A stretch of 44,881 nt of DNA, taken from assembly GCA_905235515.1 (NCBI GenBank), contig CAJOLV010000008.1, positions 1 to 44,881 of the forward strand, read 5' to 3'. Shown in pieces: positions 29,114-39,227 of this stretch; the stretch's first letter is position 1, and the number at the start of each line of letters is the position of its first letter. This DNA is from an uncultured Bacilli bacterium (GTDB lineage: Bacteria; Bacillota_I; Bacilli_A; RFN20; CAG-826). Below the pieces are notes generated by a model that saw only the letters and a program-made list of their open reading frames with translations, ran no database searches and had not been told where the DNA came from. The translations under genes and the position numbers were made by a program.

Positions 29114-30043
29114 CTATTCAGTAAACATTGCTGTTGATAAGTATCTTTCACCAGTATCTGGTAATAAGACCACTATTGTTTTGCCGTCGTTTTCTTCTCG
29201 TTGGGCAAGCTTAATCGCAGCTTTCATAGCAGCGCCACTAGAGATACCGACAAGAAGTCCTTCTACTCTTGCTGATTCTCTACCTTGTTCCATTGCTTCT
29301 TCATTACCAATAGTGATGATTTCATCATAAATGGATGTATCTAATGTGTTTGGAACAAATCCCGCTCCAATACCTTGGATCTTGTGTGGTCCTGGAGTGC
29401 CTTTAGATAAGACAGGAGATGTTTCTGGTTCCACTGCGACAACTTTGATGGTGGATTTTTGTTCTTTTAAGAATTTACCTGTACCTGATATAGTTCCACC
29501 AGTGCCAACACCAGCAACAAAGTAATCCAATTGACCATCTAAATCCTCGTAGATTTCAGGTCCAGTAGTTAAATAATGAATATTTGGATTAGCCATATTA
29601 GTGAATTGAGATGGGATAAAGGAATTAGGAATCTCCTTAGCAATCTCTTCTGCTTTGGCAATTGCCCCTTTCATTCCTTTTGCGCCTTCAGTTAATACTA
29701 ATTCTGCTCCATAAGCTTTTAATAAGTTTCTTCTTTCTACAGACATAGTCTCTGGCATAGTTAAGATGATTCTTAGTCCTTTAGAAGCTGCGACCATGCT
29801 TAAGCCAATACCAGTGTTACCACTAGTAGATTCCACCAAGACTGTATCTTTATTTACTAATCCCTCTTTTTCAGCTTTTTCAATCATCGCTTTAGCGATT
29901 CTGTCTTTTACACTGCCACCAGGGTTAAAATACTCAACCTTTGCAATGAGTCTGGCTTTTAAACCATATTTTGCTTCAAGATTGGTAAGCTCCACTAATG
30001 GGGTGTGACCAATCAAATCTGTAATTTTTTGATTTACTCTCAT
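29114..30043 (-). CDS. cysK: cysteine synthase (O-acetylserine sulfhydrylase)
   Basis: [56 protein letters not shown]. Confidence 0.93.
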   Translation of the reverse strand: MRVNQKITDLIGHTPLVELTNLEAKYGLKARLIAKVEYFNPGGSVKDRIAKAMIEKAEKEGLVNKDTVLVESTSGNTGIGLSMVAASKGLRIILTMPETMSVERRNLLKAYGAELVLTEGAKGMKGAIAKAEEIAKEIPNSFIPSQFTNMANPNIHYLTTGPEIYEDLDGQLDYFVAGVGTGGTISGTGKFLKEQKSTIKVVAVEPETSPVLSKGTPGPHKIQGIGAGFVPNTLDTSIYDEIITIGNEEAMEQGRESARVEGLLVGISSGAAMKAAIKLAQREENDGKTIVVLLPDTGERYLSTAMFTE

Positions 30044-30115
30044 AAAATTAGTCTCCTAACAATGAGAACATCATAAAACTATTTTGTTAAAAAGTGTTGA
30101 ATGATGATAATTTTT

Positions 30116-30637
30116 TTATTTGTAAAAGACTCTTCCTTCTTTAATTTTCTTTTTTGGATACTCTTTCATTAATGAATAGCCAACAATAACATGGCCTACA
30201 CCAACATAGTCATCAAAGTCTAAACCAGTAAAAGATAATAGTTTTCTAACTTCTGCGTTTTTAATCTCCTCATCAGCGCGATGAATCCAACATGAACCCA
30301 AACCTTGATTGGTGGCTTCTAATAACATATTTTCAATCGTGGCTGCACCATCGTGGATAGATAACCCTTTTTTATGAGCAATTACCAACAATATTGTTGG
30401 AGCGCCATAAAATGTATCACCAGGAAACGGGAGACCAACGGTCATAATCTTTTTATTAATTTTTGCTAAAGCATCTCTAGTTTCTTTATCACTAATAGCG
30501 ATAATAACTGGAGTCTGTCTACCCATACCGCTAGGGGCTAATAAACCAGCTTTGATAATTTCATCAATCTTTTCTTTTTCTACTGGACGTGAATCAAATT
30601 TACGACACGCTCTTCTTTGTTCGAATAGTTCTAACAT
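30116..30637 (-). CDS. nitroreductase family protein
   Basis: RRACRKFDSRPVEKEKIDEIIKAGLLAPSGMGRQTPV...GLGSCWIHRADEE. Confidence 0.9.
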   Translation of the reverse strand: MLELFEQRRACRKFDSRPVEKEKIDEIIKAGLLAPSGMGRQTPVIIAISDKETRDALAKINKKIMTVGLPFPGDTFYGAPTILLVIAHKKGLSIHDGAATIENMLLEATNQGLGSCWIHRADEEIKNAEVRKLLSFTGLDFDDYVGVGHVIVGYSLMKEYPKKKIKEGRVFYK

Positions 30638-30678
30638 ATTTTCTCCTATTTTTTAACATAATAAAGCTTAATATACGG

Positions 30679-32031
30679 TTATTTATCCTTGTGGATGTTT
30701 TCGATTGTTTCAGTGCTTCCACCACCAACATCATCAGGAGCGCGCAATTCACCTTTATCAACTAGTTTCAAGAATGCATCTACAACATCTTTAGTTAATT
30801 GTGTGCCAGAAGCTTCTTTAATAATAGAGACTGCTTTTTCAAAATTCATACGTGGGCGATAAGGACGATTAGAATACATAGCGTCAAAACAATCAGCCAC
30901 CGCGATGATTTGAGCAACGCGTGGTATCTCATCTCCCTTTAATCCGAGGGGATATCCTTTTCCATCGGGTCTTTCGTGGTGTGATTGTGCTCCCACAGCG
31001 ATTTCTGGCATTATGCTAATGTTTTCTAAAACCTCATAGCCTTTTGTTGTATGAGATTTAATAAGATCATATTCTTCATCATCTAATTTGCCTGGTTTTT
31101 TAAGAACATTATCAGGTACACCGACTTTACCAATATCATGCATAAGGGCAATATTATAATATTTTTCCACTGTTTCTTCATCATAGCCCAATTCTCTCGC
31201 TAACATTTCAGTATATTTGGCTACACGGAAAGAATGACCTTGAGTATATGTATCCTTTAAGTCAACAACCTTAGCAAAAGCTTCAATAATTTCACGAGTT
31301 AATTCTTTATCGCGTTTTTGGCGTTCAATTAAGCTTTCCATTTGATCAGCGCGTCTCGCTCCGAGATAGATACGCATACCTAATGCAATACCACCCACTA
31401 AGAAGGCTGCTCCAATAATGGAAATAACAACAACATAGTTATTCACATATTTGCGGACACCACTCATTGATAAATCTGTGCCAACATAGCAAACACATTT
31501 TCCATCTGAATTGAAAACTGGCTCATAACGAGTTAATAGCCAACCATATGTATCAACTGTTTCAATTGTTTCGATCTTTTCTCCAGCCAGCAAAGTAGGA
31601 ATTAAATCTTCCCAACTCTCATCAAATTCAATGAGATCACCAAAATCACTACCTTTAACAATTTCACCCGTTTCTTCATCAACAGAGTCAAAATCAAAGA
31701 CAACATGACAGCCATCTTCTTTAATTTGATAAACGTAAAGATATTGGAGATATGGCGTGTTTTTTATTATATTTTCTAATGAATGAAAGGTAGATTCATA
31801 ATCTAAATCTTTGCCGTTTTCCATCCATGTATCAACTTTGTCACCATCGATAAAAGTGGTCGCTAATTTGGCGGTGTGTTCGATAATTTGGGTACGGTGC
31901 TCACGAGTTGTTCGGTTGATAATAATGACAGATGTGGCGACAATTGCGCCAACAGTTGATAACATTAAAAGCGCCAATAATGACATCAAAATCAAATGAC
32001 GATGTTTAATATGTTTGGCGTTCTTTTTCAT
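30679..32031 (-). CDS. membrane HD-GYP domain protein (putative cyclic-dinucleotide phosphodiesterase)
   Basis: N-terminal TM and sensor region; HDIGKVGVPDNVLKKPGKLDDEE, SHHERPDGKGYPLGLKGDEIP, ADCFDAMYSNRPYR. Confidence 0.9.
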   Translation of the reverse strand: MKKNAKHIKHRHLILMSLLALLMLSTVGAIVATSVIIINRTTREHRTQIIEHTAKLATTFIDGDKVDTWMENGKDLDYESTFHSLENIIKNTPYLQYLYVYQIKEDGCHVVFDFDSVDEETGEIVKGSDFGDLIEFDESWEDLIPTLLAGEKIETIETVDTYGWLLTRYEPVFNSDGKCVCYVGTDLSMSGVRKYVNNYVVVISIIGAAFLVGGIALGMRIYLGARRADQMESLIERQKRDKELTREIIEAFAKVVDLKDTYTQGHSFRVAKYTEMLARELGYDEETVEKYYNIALMHDIGKVGVPDNVLKKPGKLDDEEYDLIKSHTTKGYEVLENISIMPEIAVGAQSHHERPDGKGYPLGLKGDEIPRVAQIIAVADCFDAMYSNRPYRPRMNFEKAVSIIKEASGTQLTKDVVDAFLKLVDKGELRAPDDVGGGSTETIENIHKDK

Positions 32032-32209
32032 TTATCATTTTCCCTAAATTATTTGATGTAATTTAAACAATTATGTAAGTAATTATATAGATTGATTTTA
32101 ATCAAGTCTAGTCGGCGTATTTAAAAATACTATTAAAAAATAGAGATTAGTTCACAATAATATGATACAAAGGCTTAGCTAAAAGCTATTGGTTGCACAT
32201 TCAAAATAC

Positions 32210-33295
32210 TTAAAAAACAAAGTCTGTCTTAGTGACATTATCACCATAAATGGTTTTGAAATCATTCTTCATGGATATAACGTGATAATTTGCAGTTTTC
32301 CAATCATTATTTAATTTATCAATTCTCTTTTCAAAAGACTCATCATCTTCTCCATATTTTTTAGCGTGGTCTCTAATATCATCATCAGCGACAAGCATAA
32401 AAGCTGCAGATTTATATTGTTCATTACTTAAACAATAATTATGCATCGCGGCATCGCCACCACTATTACCAAAAGATAAAACAGGGACTTTACCAATTTC
32501 TTGGGCAATTTGTTTTACTTTATTTGTTTTTAAATTTTTAATAATTAATTCATCAGTGCGGTAAAGTGTTTCATCACTTTGAAAGGTGTAATTCACAGCG
32601 TCTTCATCATTTTGTGCACTGCTTTTTAAAACAACATCCATCCCAATGACACGATTTGGAGCAATGTTAATCGATTCCACAAGAGAACGACAGATAAATC
32701 TATCTGAACCAGAAACCACATAGTATGTGAAATCATTTTGTTCTAAATAATTAAATACTTCTAACATCGGTTTATAAAATGATTCACCATATGTCATGTT
32801 ATTAAAGCCATTGGCGCTCTTTTTAGCGTAATCTTTGACATAATTATCGAATTCTTTTAATGACATTCCGCTATAAGCTTTCGCGGCAGCATAAGCATGT
32901 TTCATATCAAAGCCGTGAGTTTCATCATATTTTGGTAATGATTTACCAGTGCTGACAAAATCTCTAATATCTTGAGCAGTTTCAACAACATCAGCAGGGG
33001 CTTTGTCTTTATAATTTTCATCTTCTAAGACACGATATTCTAATAGATTATATTCAAAATAAGTGGGGTATAATTCACCCACAAAAGTACCATCCATATC
33101 AAAAGTCGCAATGCGGTCTTCTACTGGGATATAGTTTTTTGATTTTTTATTAGTTACATCTTCAACATATTCTTTTAAAGTAGTTAAAGCTTCGCAGTCA
33201 TTCCACGACTTGAATGTTTCTTTTTGTTTTTTATTAACGGTATTGCAGCCCGTTAATAACAAAGTGATTATTGATAACAATATTAATTTCTTCAC
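32210..33295 (-). CDS. HAD-superfamily phosphatase-like lipoprotein
   Basis: Lipobox LLLTGC; ATFDMDGTFVGE motif I; VVSGSDRFICRSLV; VLSFGNSGGDAAM. Confidence 0.82.
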   Translation of the reverse strand: MKKLILLSIITLLLTGCNTVNKKQKETFKSWNDCEALTTLKEYVEDVTNKKSKNYIPVEDRIATFDMDGTFVGELYPTYFEYNLLEYRVLEDENYKDKAPADVVETAQDIRDFVSTGKSLPKYDETHGFDMKHAYAAAKAYSGMSLKEFDNYVKDYAKKSANGFNNMTYGESFYKPMLEVFNYLEQNDFTYYVVSGSDRFICRSLVESINIAPNRVIGMDVVLKSSAQNDEDAVNYTFQSDETLYRTDELIIKNLKTNKVKQIAQEIGKVPVLSFGNSGGDAAMHNYCLSNEQYKSAAFMLVADDDIRDHAKKYGEDDESFEKRIDKLNNDWKTANYHVISMKNDFKTIYGDNVTKTDFVF

Positions 33296-33438
33296 CTTTT
33301 AATTTCCTCACACGCATTAAATTATAAATAAAATTTAAGAGATGTATAACGGAAAAGATATTGTAGTTAAAAATGAATCGATCAAATTAATCAAGTTAAA
33401 GTTTATATTCCTACTACAACTTGAAATTATTAATATCT

Positions 33439-35367
33439 CTACGCCGCTTTTCTCTTTTTAATAATAAATAGTATTAAACCAACCATCGTTAAACTTAAAA
33501 TAACGGCAATAATGGCGGCATAGCCATTTTGTGTGAAAACGCGGTTGATAATCATATTTTGACTATTGTTATAGTGATTAGAATACGCTGCTTGTTTTCT
33601 ATTCATATAATCAACATAATCAGATGAATATTTAGAAAGAATATAATCATAACGATCAACCAAATCATTAAGGGATCCAGCTTCTTCTAAATTATGGGTA
33701 TATGTTAAATTCGCAAGATATCCTTGAGCATCAACACTTAGGCTATCAAAGGCAGCTTTTGTATCTGACCAATCTTGATTGCTGAAATCTGTTTCTCCAA
33801 TTGAGAGGCATTGTATTTTTTCAAAGAATGTTTTTTTAAAGCCATTTAATTCAGCATAAAAACTTTCTTTTGGCATTAATTTAAACATCTTTGCGGAATT
33901 ACTTCCATCTGTGGATACACAGAATTCATAACTACCAAAGACAATATACTTATTGCTATTTAAGACAGGCTTATTATCAATAACGGAAAAAACTGCTTTT
34001 TCACTTAAATCACTTGCTTCGACATAACATAATTTATTTTCGTCATCATAAGAAACATATTTTTCGGATACAGAGTTATATAAATATGTATTTGATTCAT
34101 CATTAACAATGACTCGCTTCACTTGAAATTTTGAACGAGGAACACTCGCAGAAACTCCAGTAGTAGGAACATCGAGGATTTCACTAGCAATATCCATTGA
34201 TAAATCATCAGTATCGATGACTTGGCCGATAAAACTTCCATCGCCTCTTAAAATCAAAACTTTATAACGATTTTCATCTGCATTGTCAGGTTCATCAATT
34301 GGATGATTATCAGTAATATGGCCTAGATAATATGTGCCTCTATAATCAAGCAAGGAATAATCTAATAAATGATATTGATTTGTTTCGGAACTTTCTTGAA
34401 TAACACTAATATAAACACGATATCCAAATTCTAGATAAGTAAATGTGGCAATCGCATTTTTTCCAGTACCTGAAACGGCTATTGAAGAATAGAGGTTCTT
34501 TTCATTTTCATATTTAGAATGAATGGTGTATAAAGCATCAGTTGCTATATCATCAGATTCGTTTATATCATAATCATTACTAAACAAATAAAGATTGAAT
34601 TCTAATCCTGATAAATCAACATCTTCCCCTTCATAAAATACAGTTCTATTAGGCTCACTAATATTATTTATATTAAAAACGTGTTGATAGTCATTTAAAT
34701 TGACATATTTATAAAGGCGAACACCATAATCACCACTATGGCCACCATACCAGAATCTATCTCTGGTGGTTCCACTCGCATAAGTGATGCAAGTGTCATA
34801 TTGTTCACCACTTCTTTGCATATCGAAGAAACTGTCACCATGGCTATTAGGAGTGATTTTCCATTGAGCGTTTTCATCGGAAGAATTGTTAGTAAAATAT
34901 AAATCGCCATATAGATAAACTTTCCCTTGGCTATCATCCCAAGTTCCATCAGATTGTCTATAGCAGAGGTATTTATCTTTACAAATTACTTTGTCCCAAT
35001 AATTGCTATATGTATATGTAAATTGGAAAGTGAAATAATTTCCAACTTTACCGACATTGAGTACTTGATAATCGCTTAATGAATTGGTGAGATAAAATTT
35101 ATCATTCATTCCACTTTGGCTACCATAATCTCTCGCACATAAATAGATGGGATTACCACCAAAATGATCTAATACTCCACCATATTGATTGACGATAATG
35201 ACTTTATCTCCGGCGTTTAAATCACTGATATCATCTATTCTTAAAAATAGACTATTGCTATTATTTGTGCTTCGTTTTATACCATCATAATGATTCGATT
35301 TTGGAATAGGAGCCGCCATTATTGTAGTGGCTATAAATGTTGTAATAATTTTGCTTAATAAAACCAT
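33439..35367 (-). CDS. surface protein with signal peptide, N-terminal 'L.AGDKVIIV' domain and C-terminal TM anchor
   Basis: Signal peptide; FLRIDDISDLNAGDKVIIVNQYGGV...; C-terminal AAIIAVILSLTMVGLILFIIKKRKAA. Confidence 0.65.
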   Translation of the reverse strand: MVLLSKIITTFIATTIMAAPIPKSNHYDGIKRSTNNSNSLFLRIDDISDLNAGDKVIIVNQYGGVLDHFGGNPIYLCARDYGSQSGMNDKFYLTNSLSDYQVLNVGKVGNYFTFQFTYTYSNYWDKVICKDKYLCYRQSDGTWDDSQGKVYLYGDLYFTNNSSDENAQWKITPNSHGDSFFDMQRSGEQYDTCITYASGTTRDRFWYGGHSGDYGVRLYKYVNLNDYQHVFNINNISEPNRTVFYEGEDVDLSGLEFNLYLFSNDYDINESDDIATDALYTIHSKYENEKNLYSSIAVSGTGKNAIATFTYLEFGYRVYISVIQESSETNQYHLLDYSLLDYRGTYYLGHITDNHPIDEPDNADENRYKVLILRGDGSFIGQVIDTDDLSMDIASEILDVPTTGVSASVPRSKFQVKRVIVNDESNTYLYNSVSEKYVSYDDENKLCYVEASDLSEKAVFSVIDNKPVLNSNKYIVFGSYEFCVSTDGSNSAKMFKLMPKESFYAELNGFKKTFFEKIQCLSIGETDFSNQDWSDTKAAFDSLSVDAQGYLANLTYTHNLEEAGSLNDLVDRYDYILSKYSSDYVDYMNRKQAAYSNHYNNSQNMIINRVFTQNGYAAIIAVILSLTMVGLILFIIKKRKAA

Positions 35368-35435
35368 AAAAATACACCTCTTCGCTGGTAATTTTATTAT
35401 ATATTTATTAAAAGTAAAATTTATTTTTAATGTGT

Positions 35436-35490
35436 TCTAGCAAGAAAACCCCACTTTTTTAAGTGGTGGGAGCATGTCACTCTAAAATAC
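35436..35490 (-). other. possible IS200/IS605 terminal hairpin remnant (also terminator-like)
   Basis: Minus strand: gagtgacatgctcccaccacttaaaaaagtggggttttcttgctag; no tnpA/tnpB in the vicinity. Confidence 0.4.
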
Positions 35491-35491
35491 G

Positions 35492-36457
35492 TTATATGTT
35501 CTTTCTTATAAATCTTTCAATCTCATCAAAAGGAATCTTATCGTGATTAACTCCTCCATCGTATAAATCACAATGAGTAGCATCTTTCACTAATAAGAAT
35601 TCTTTATTATCTCCTTTTAATAACTTAAAAGTGTCTTGTCCAAAATATAATGAATGGGCTTTTTCTCCGTGCACTATTAATACAGCATTTCTTATTTCAG
35701 AAGCATAAGTAAATAATCTATTGTTCATTAATGAAGTTGAGGCGGTAACATTCCACCCATTATTACTATTTAAACTGCGAGGATGGTATCCTCTTTCGGT
35801 TTTATAATAATCATAATATTGTTTTACAAACCATGGAGCGTCACTTGGATCATTAACGACACCACCCGCTAAAGCATAGGTGCCATTTTTAAAATCTAGT
35901 GTTCTTTGATTGTTAATAGCGACTCTTTGATTGTATCTATCTTCTTCATTATCGTTATTATCAAAATAGCCATTACCCACTACTCTAGACATATCATACA
36001 TGGTCACTGCTACAGTAGCTTTGATTCTTGTATCAATACAAGCTGTTTGAATAGCCATGCCACCCCAACCACAAATTCCAATAATTGATATTTTATTAGG
36101 GCCGACATTTTCAAGATTTGATAAATAATCTATCGCTGATTGAAAATCTTCAACATTGATATCTATAGAATTCATATAATGTGGCTCGCCACCGCTTTCA
36201 CCAGTAAAAGATGGATCAAAAGCAATAGTCAAAAAGCCTCTACTTGCCATTTCTTGAGCGTATAAACCACTTGATTGTTCTTTTACTGCTCCGAATGGGC
36301 CGGATATAGCAATAGCAGGAAATTTATTACCTTCTTTTGGCCAAAACATATCAGCCGCTAGTTCGATACCAAAATGATTTTTAAATGTTACTTTTTGGTG
36401 ATTTACATTTTCATTTCTCGGGAATACTTTATCCCATTCATTTACTAAATTAAGCAT
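35492..36457 (-). CDS. alpha/beta hydrolase
   Basis: IIGICGWGGMAIQTAC nucleophile-elbow region, DxxxTGES, LLVKDATHCDLYDG His region. Confidence 0.82.
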   Translation of the reverse strand: MLNLVNEWDKVFPRNENVNHQKVTFKNHFGIELAADMFWPKEGNKFPAIAISGPFGAVKEQSSGLYAQEMASRGFLTIAFDPSFTGESGGEPHYMNSIDINVEDFQSAIDYLSNLENVGPNKISIIGICGWGGMAIQTACIDTRIKATVAVTMYDMSRVVGNGYFDNNDNEEDRYNQRVAINNQRTLDFKNGTYALAGGVVNDPSDAPWFVKQYYDYYKTERGYHPRSLNSNNGWNVTASTSLMNNRLFTYASEIRNAVLIVHGEKAHSLYFGQDTFKLLKGDNKEFLLVKDATHCDLYDGGVNHDKIPFDEIERFIRKNI

Positions 36458-36993
36458 TATAATCTCCTACCAAATTCATAGGCTTCTTTTAATCTTTCAC
36501 TATTCTTTATTTCATTTGGTGTATTGAATCCGCCTAAAGATAAATAACCTTTAAGTTCTACATCATCAAAGCAATTTACCCAGCCTTGTAGTCCTTTAAG
36601 TGCACCTTCATTAACATGCGAAGATTCTTCTTCAGAAGTTGTAACCAAATAAACTTCTTTGAATTTGTTATCTCTACTAAATAAAGAATTAGCCCTATCA
36701 ATCATCGTCTTCATTTGCCCTGACATTTCATAATAATAGATAGGTGTTGCCCAGACGATAACTTCACTATTGGCAATCTTATCGGTAATCGCATTTGCAT
36801 CATCATTGATAATACATTTACCTAATTTTTGGCACGCTAAACAGCCTTTACAAAAAGCAATGTTTTTATCTTTCAAAGAAACAAATTCCACTGCATTCCC
36901 CGCTTCTTTTGCTCCTTTTTCCACCTCTTTAGCGGCAATCTCGGAATTAGAACCCGCTCTTAAACTGGTAGAAATAATTAACACTTTTTTCAT
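36457..36993 (-). CDS. flavodoxin-fold NAD(P)H-dependent FMN reductase family protein
   Basis: KKVLIISTSLRAGSNSEIAA, FCKGCLACQKLGKCIINDDA, WATPIYYYEMSGQMKTMIDR. Confidence 0.88.
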   Translation of the reverse strand: MKKVLIISTSLRAGSNSEIAAKEVEKGAKEAGNAVEFVSLKDKNIAFCKGCLACQKLGKCIINDDANAITDKIANSEVIVWATPIYYYEMSGQMKTMIDRANSLFSRDNKFKEVYLVTTSEEESSHVNEGALKGLQGWVNCFDDVELKGYLSLGGFNTPNEIKNSERLKEAYEFGRRL

Positions 36994-37006
36994 AAACTCT
37001 TCCCCT

Positions 37007-37471
37007 TCATTTAATGGTTACTTCAACATTTGGTTTATCTAACAATGTTGTCAGTTCGCTTTTATTTAAATTGATATGTCCTAATTTTGTATATGACCAA
37101 GAATTAGAACCATAGAATATCGTTAGTTGATTTGATGAATATAAAACTATATCTCCTGGATTAGTTGTCATTTGAACATCATTACTAACTAATGTATGAC
37201 CAATAGAGCCAACTTGTTCAAAGCCACCATATCGATGCATATCAATTTTTAATTCACCAAGTTCTTTTAACGCTTTAACGGATGCATTATTTTCCCATGT
37301 GATATTTTGTTCTTGCCTATCAATACTTAATATCATTTTATATTCCCTTTCTTCGTCTGCTGTTTCATTTTCTATAACTGAACTAGATTCATTGCGAGGC
37401 GTCTTGTCTTTCGGAGTGCATCCCGATAACAAAAATAAAGGAATTAATGTTAATAATAACTTCTTCATCAT
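37007..37471 (-). CDS. cyclophilin-like fold lipoprotein
   Basis: MMKKLLLTLIPLFLLSGC lipobox; ITWENNASVKALKELG...MHRYGGFEQVGSIG...PGDIVLYSSNQLTIFYGSNSWSYTKLGHI. Start trimmed relative to track because the first ~18 residues overlap merR. Confidence 0.8.
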   Translation of the reverse strand: MMKKLLLTLIPLFLLSGCTPKDKTPRNESSSVIENETADEEREYKMILSIDRQEQNITWENNASVKALKELGELKIDMHRYGGFEQVGSIGHTLVSNDVQMTTNPGDIVLYSSNQLTIFYGSNSWSYTKLGHINLNKSELTTLLDKPNVEVTIK

Positions 37472-37905
37472 CTCTTCCTTTTTGGTAGTTCGTCTACCTT
37501 TAATGTTGGTTGAGGGCTTGGCCAATCCTTAACAGCGGCTTCACTTCCTGCTTTGATGGCTTCCTCATAATAGGCTTTTTTGAAATCAATTTGTTTTTTG
37601 TAATATTTAAGCTGTTTGATTTGTTCTTCAATACTTTTTTCTTGCTCTAAGATTAGCTCATATCTTTCCTTCAAGGTTTCATCACCTTTAAGCGCTAGAT
37701 CAACATATTCTTTAATCTTTTTAATTGGCATGTTGATGTTTTTTAAACAATTAAGCATTCGTAACCACGCAAAATCTTTATCTTCAAAGATTCTTATACC
37801 ATTAACACGTTTAACTAATGGAAATAAACCTTCCTTATCCCAATATCGAATTGTATATGTTGATACACCTAACATTTCCGCTACATCTGATATCGTATAA
37901 CTCAT
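37468..37905 (-). CDS. MerR-family transcriptional regulator
   Basis: YTISDVAEMLGVSTYTIRYWDKEGLFPLVKRVNGIRIFEDKDFAWL. Confidence 0.93.
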   Translation of the reverse strand: MSYTISDVAEMLGVSTYTIRYWDKEGLFPLVKRVNGIRIFEDKDFAWLRMLNCLKNINMPIKKIKEYVDLALKGDETLKERYELILEQEKSIEEQIKQLKYYKKQIDFKKAYYEEAIKAGSEAAVKDWPSPQPTLKVDELPKRKR

Positions 37906-38086
37906 TTTTTACCTCACAATTATAGTTTAAAAGTTAGAGTCAACTCTAAGTCAAGATGTTTTATGTTATGGATTGTTTGAATTCTTAAATTCCCATTAAC
38001 TCTTTATGTGTTTTAGAAAACGCCAACATAAAAAGATATCTATCTTTGCGAGGTGAGTAATTCTTGTTAAAATATGTTAAGTAAGT

Positions 38087-38404
38087 ATGAAAACAAGCGA
38101 AGAATATCAAATCTTTATTGGCTGTCACGATGCTCAAATAGACAATGAACTTGTCAAAGATCACGAATTGAGCGATGTTATATCGAATTTTTTTACGAGA
38201 AAAGAAGTTGATTTTTCATTATTAAAAATGGTCGGAGGATATTTATATAACGATGGGACATTCATCTTTGAAAACGGAGTAATTATTTCCATCGTTGGGG
38301 CGAAAGCAAAAGAAGTTGTCAAATTAGGCAAACTCCTCTCAATGTATATGAATCAAGAGTCTTCGTTAATCATTAGAAATAAAGTGGGAGCGAGGATATT
38401 GTAA
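38087..38404 (+). CDS. uncharacterised small protein (tandem paralog 1)
   Basis: YQIFIG..DAQ...VDFSLLKMVGGYLYNDGTFIFENGVIISIVG pattern shared with the next ORF. Confidence 0.65.
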   Translation: MKTSEEYQIFIGCHDAQIDNELVKDHELSDVISNFFTRKEVDFSLLKMVGGYLYNDGTFIFENGVIISIVGAKAKEVVKLGKLLSMYMNQESSLIIRNKVGARIL

Positions 38405-38405
38405 T

Positions 38406-38735
38406 ATGGAGAAAATGAAATTTAGCAAAGGCTATAAATACGAGATTTTTATCGGTATAAAAGACAAGGATTCCTACGAAGAGGTTCTCAGTGTCGAAGA
38501 TTTTAAAACCATTCTCCGCGAAATATGCATCGCTAAAAAAATTAATTTTTCTTTACTCACCCAATTAGGTGGATATAAGCACGACAAAGGATACACTACT
38601 GAAACGAGTCTAAGAATCATTATCATCGGTATTACCGAAAAGGAAATCGCTTTACTTGGCCAACAACTTAAAAAGAAAATCAACACCGACGCGATATTGA
38701 TTACAAAAACAGAAATAGAATATATTTTTGCTTAA
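38406..38735 (+). CDS. uncharacterised small protein (tandem paralog 2)
   Basis: YEIFIGIKDKDSYEE...INFSLLTQLGGYKHDKGYTTETSLRIIIIGITEKEI. Confidence 0.7.
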   Translation: MEKMKFSKGYKYEIFIGIKDKDSYEEVLSVEDFKTILREICIAKKINFSLLTQLGGYKHDKGYTTETSLRIIIIGITEKEIALLGQQLKKKINTDAILITKTEIEYIFA

Positions 38736-38740
38736 TATAT

Positions 38741-39103
38741 TTAATTGATGTTATATGCATTAGATGATGTCATGGTGCACGAAATACAGAATTCATAGCA
38801 ATATGAGTCTTCATCGGCTACTTTATATAACTGAAAGGCCACAGCTTCTGAATTTTCAATACCAACAAATCTTTTGTTGTTAGAAAAATTTAAGTTTTTA
38901 TTTGTAAACCTAGCCGAAGCTGCGTTTCTTCCAAAGCATTGAAAGACTTCACTATAAATGACAATAACGACTCGGTCGCCATTTGTTAAAGTATCTAAAT
39001 CAGTAACTTTTTTAAATAGACCTTTTTCGATTGCGGCATATTGATTTGTCTCGGCTTCAGCAAGAACAACATTTTTGGGAGATAATCCAAAAAACCAATC
39101 CAC
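38741..39103 (-). pseudogene. short surface-protein fragment related to the N-terminal domain of 33439..35367
   Basis: LFKKVTDLDTLTNGDRVVIVIYSEVFQCFGRN resembles FLRIDDISDLNAGDKVIIVNQYGGVLDHFGGN; no clear full signal peptide, ends abruptly. Confidence 0.45.
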
Positions 39104-39227
39104 GAAGGGACATAAAAAGTGACATGTTACCTAGCAATATTTATTTTTCTTCGTATTTATAATGTAATAAATTATATAATTCGAACAATATTTATTAAAA
39201 TAAATAAGTTACTGGCAAATTATCTTT

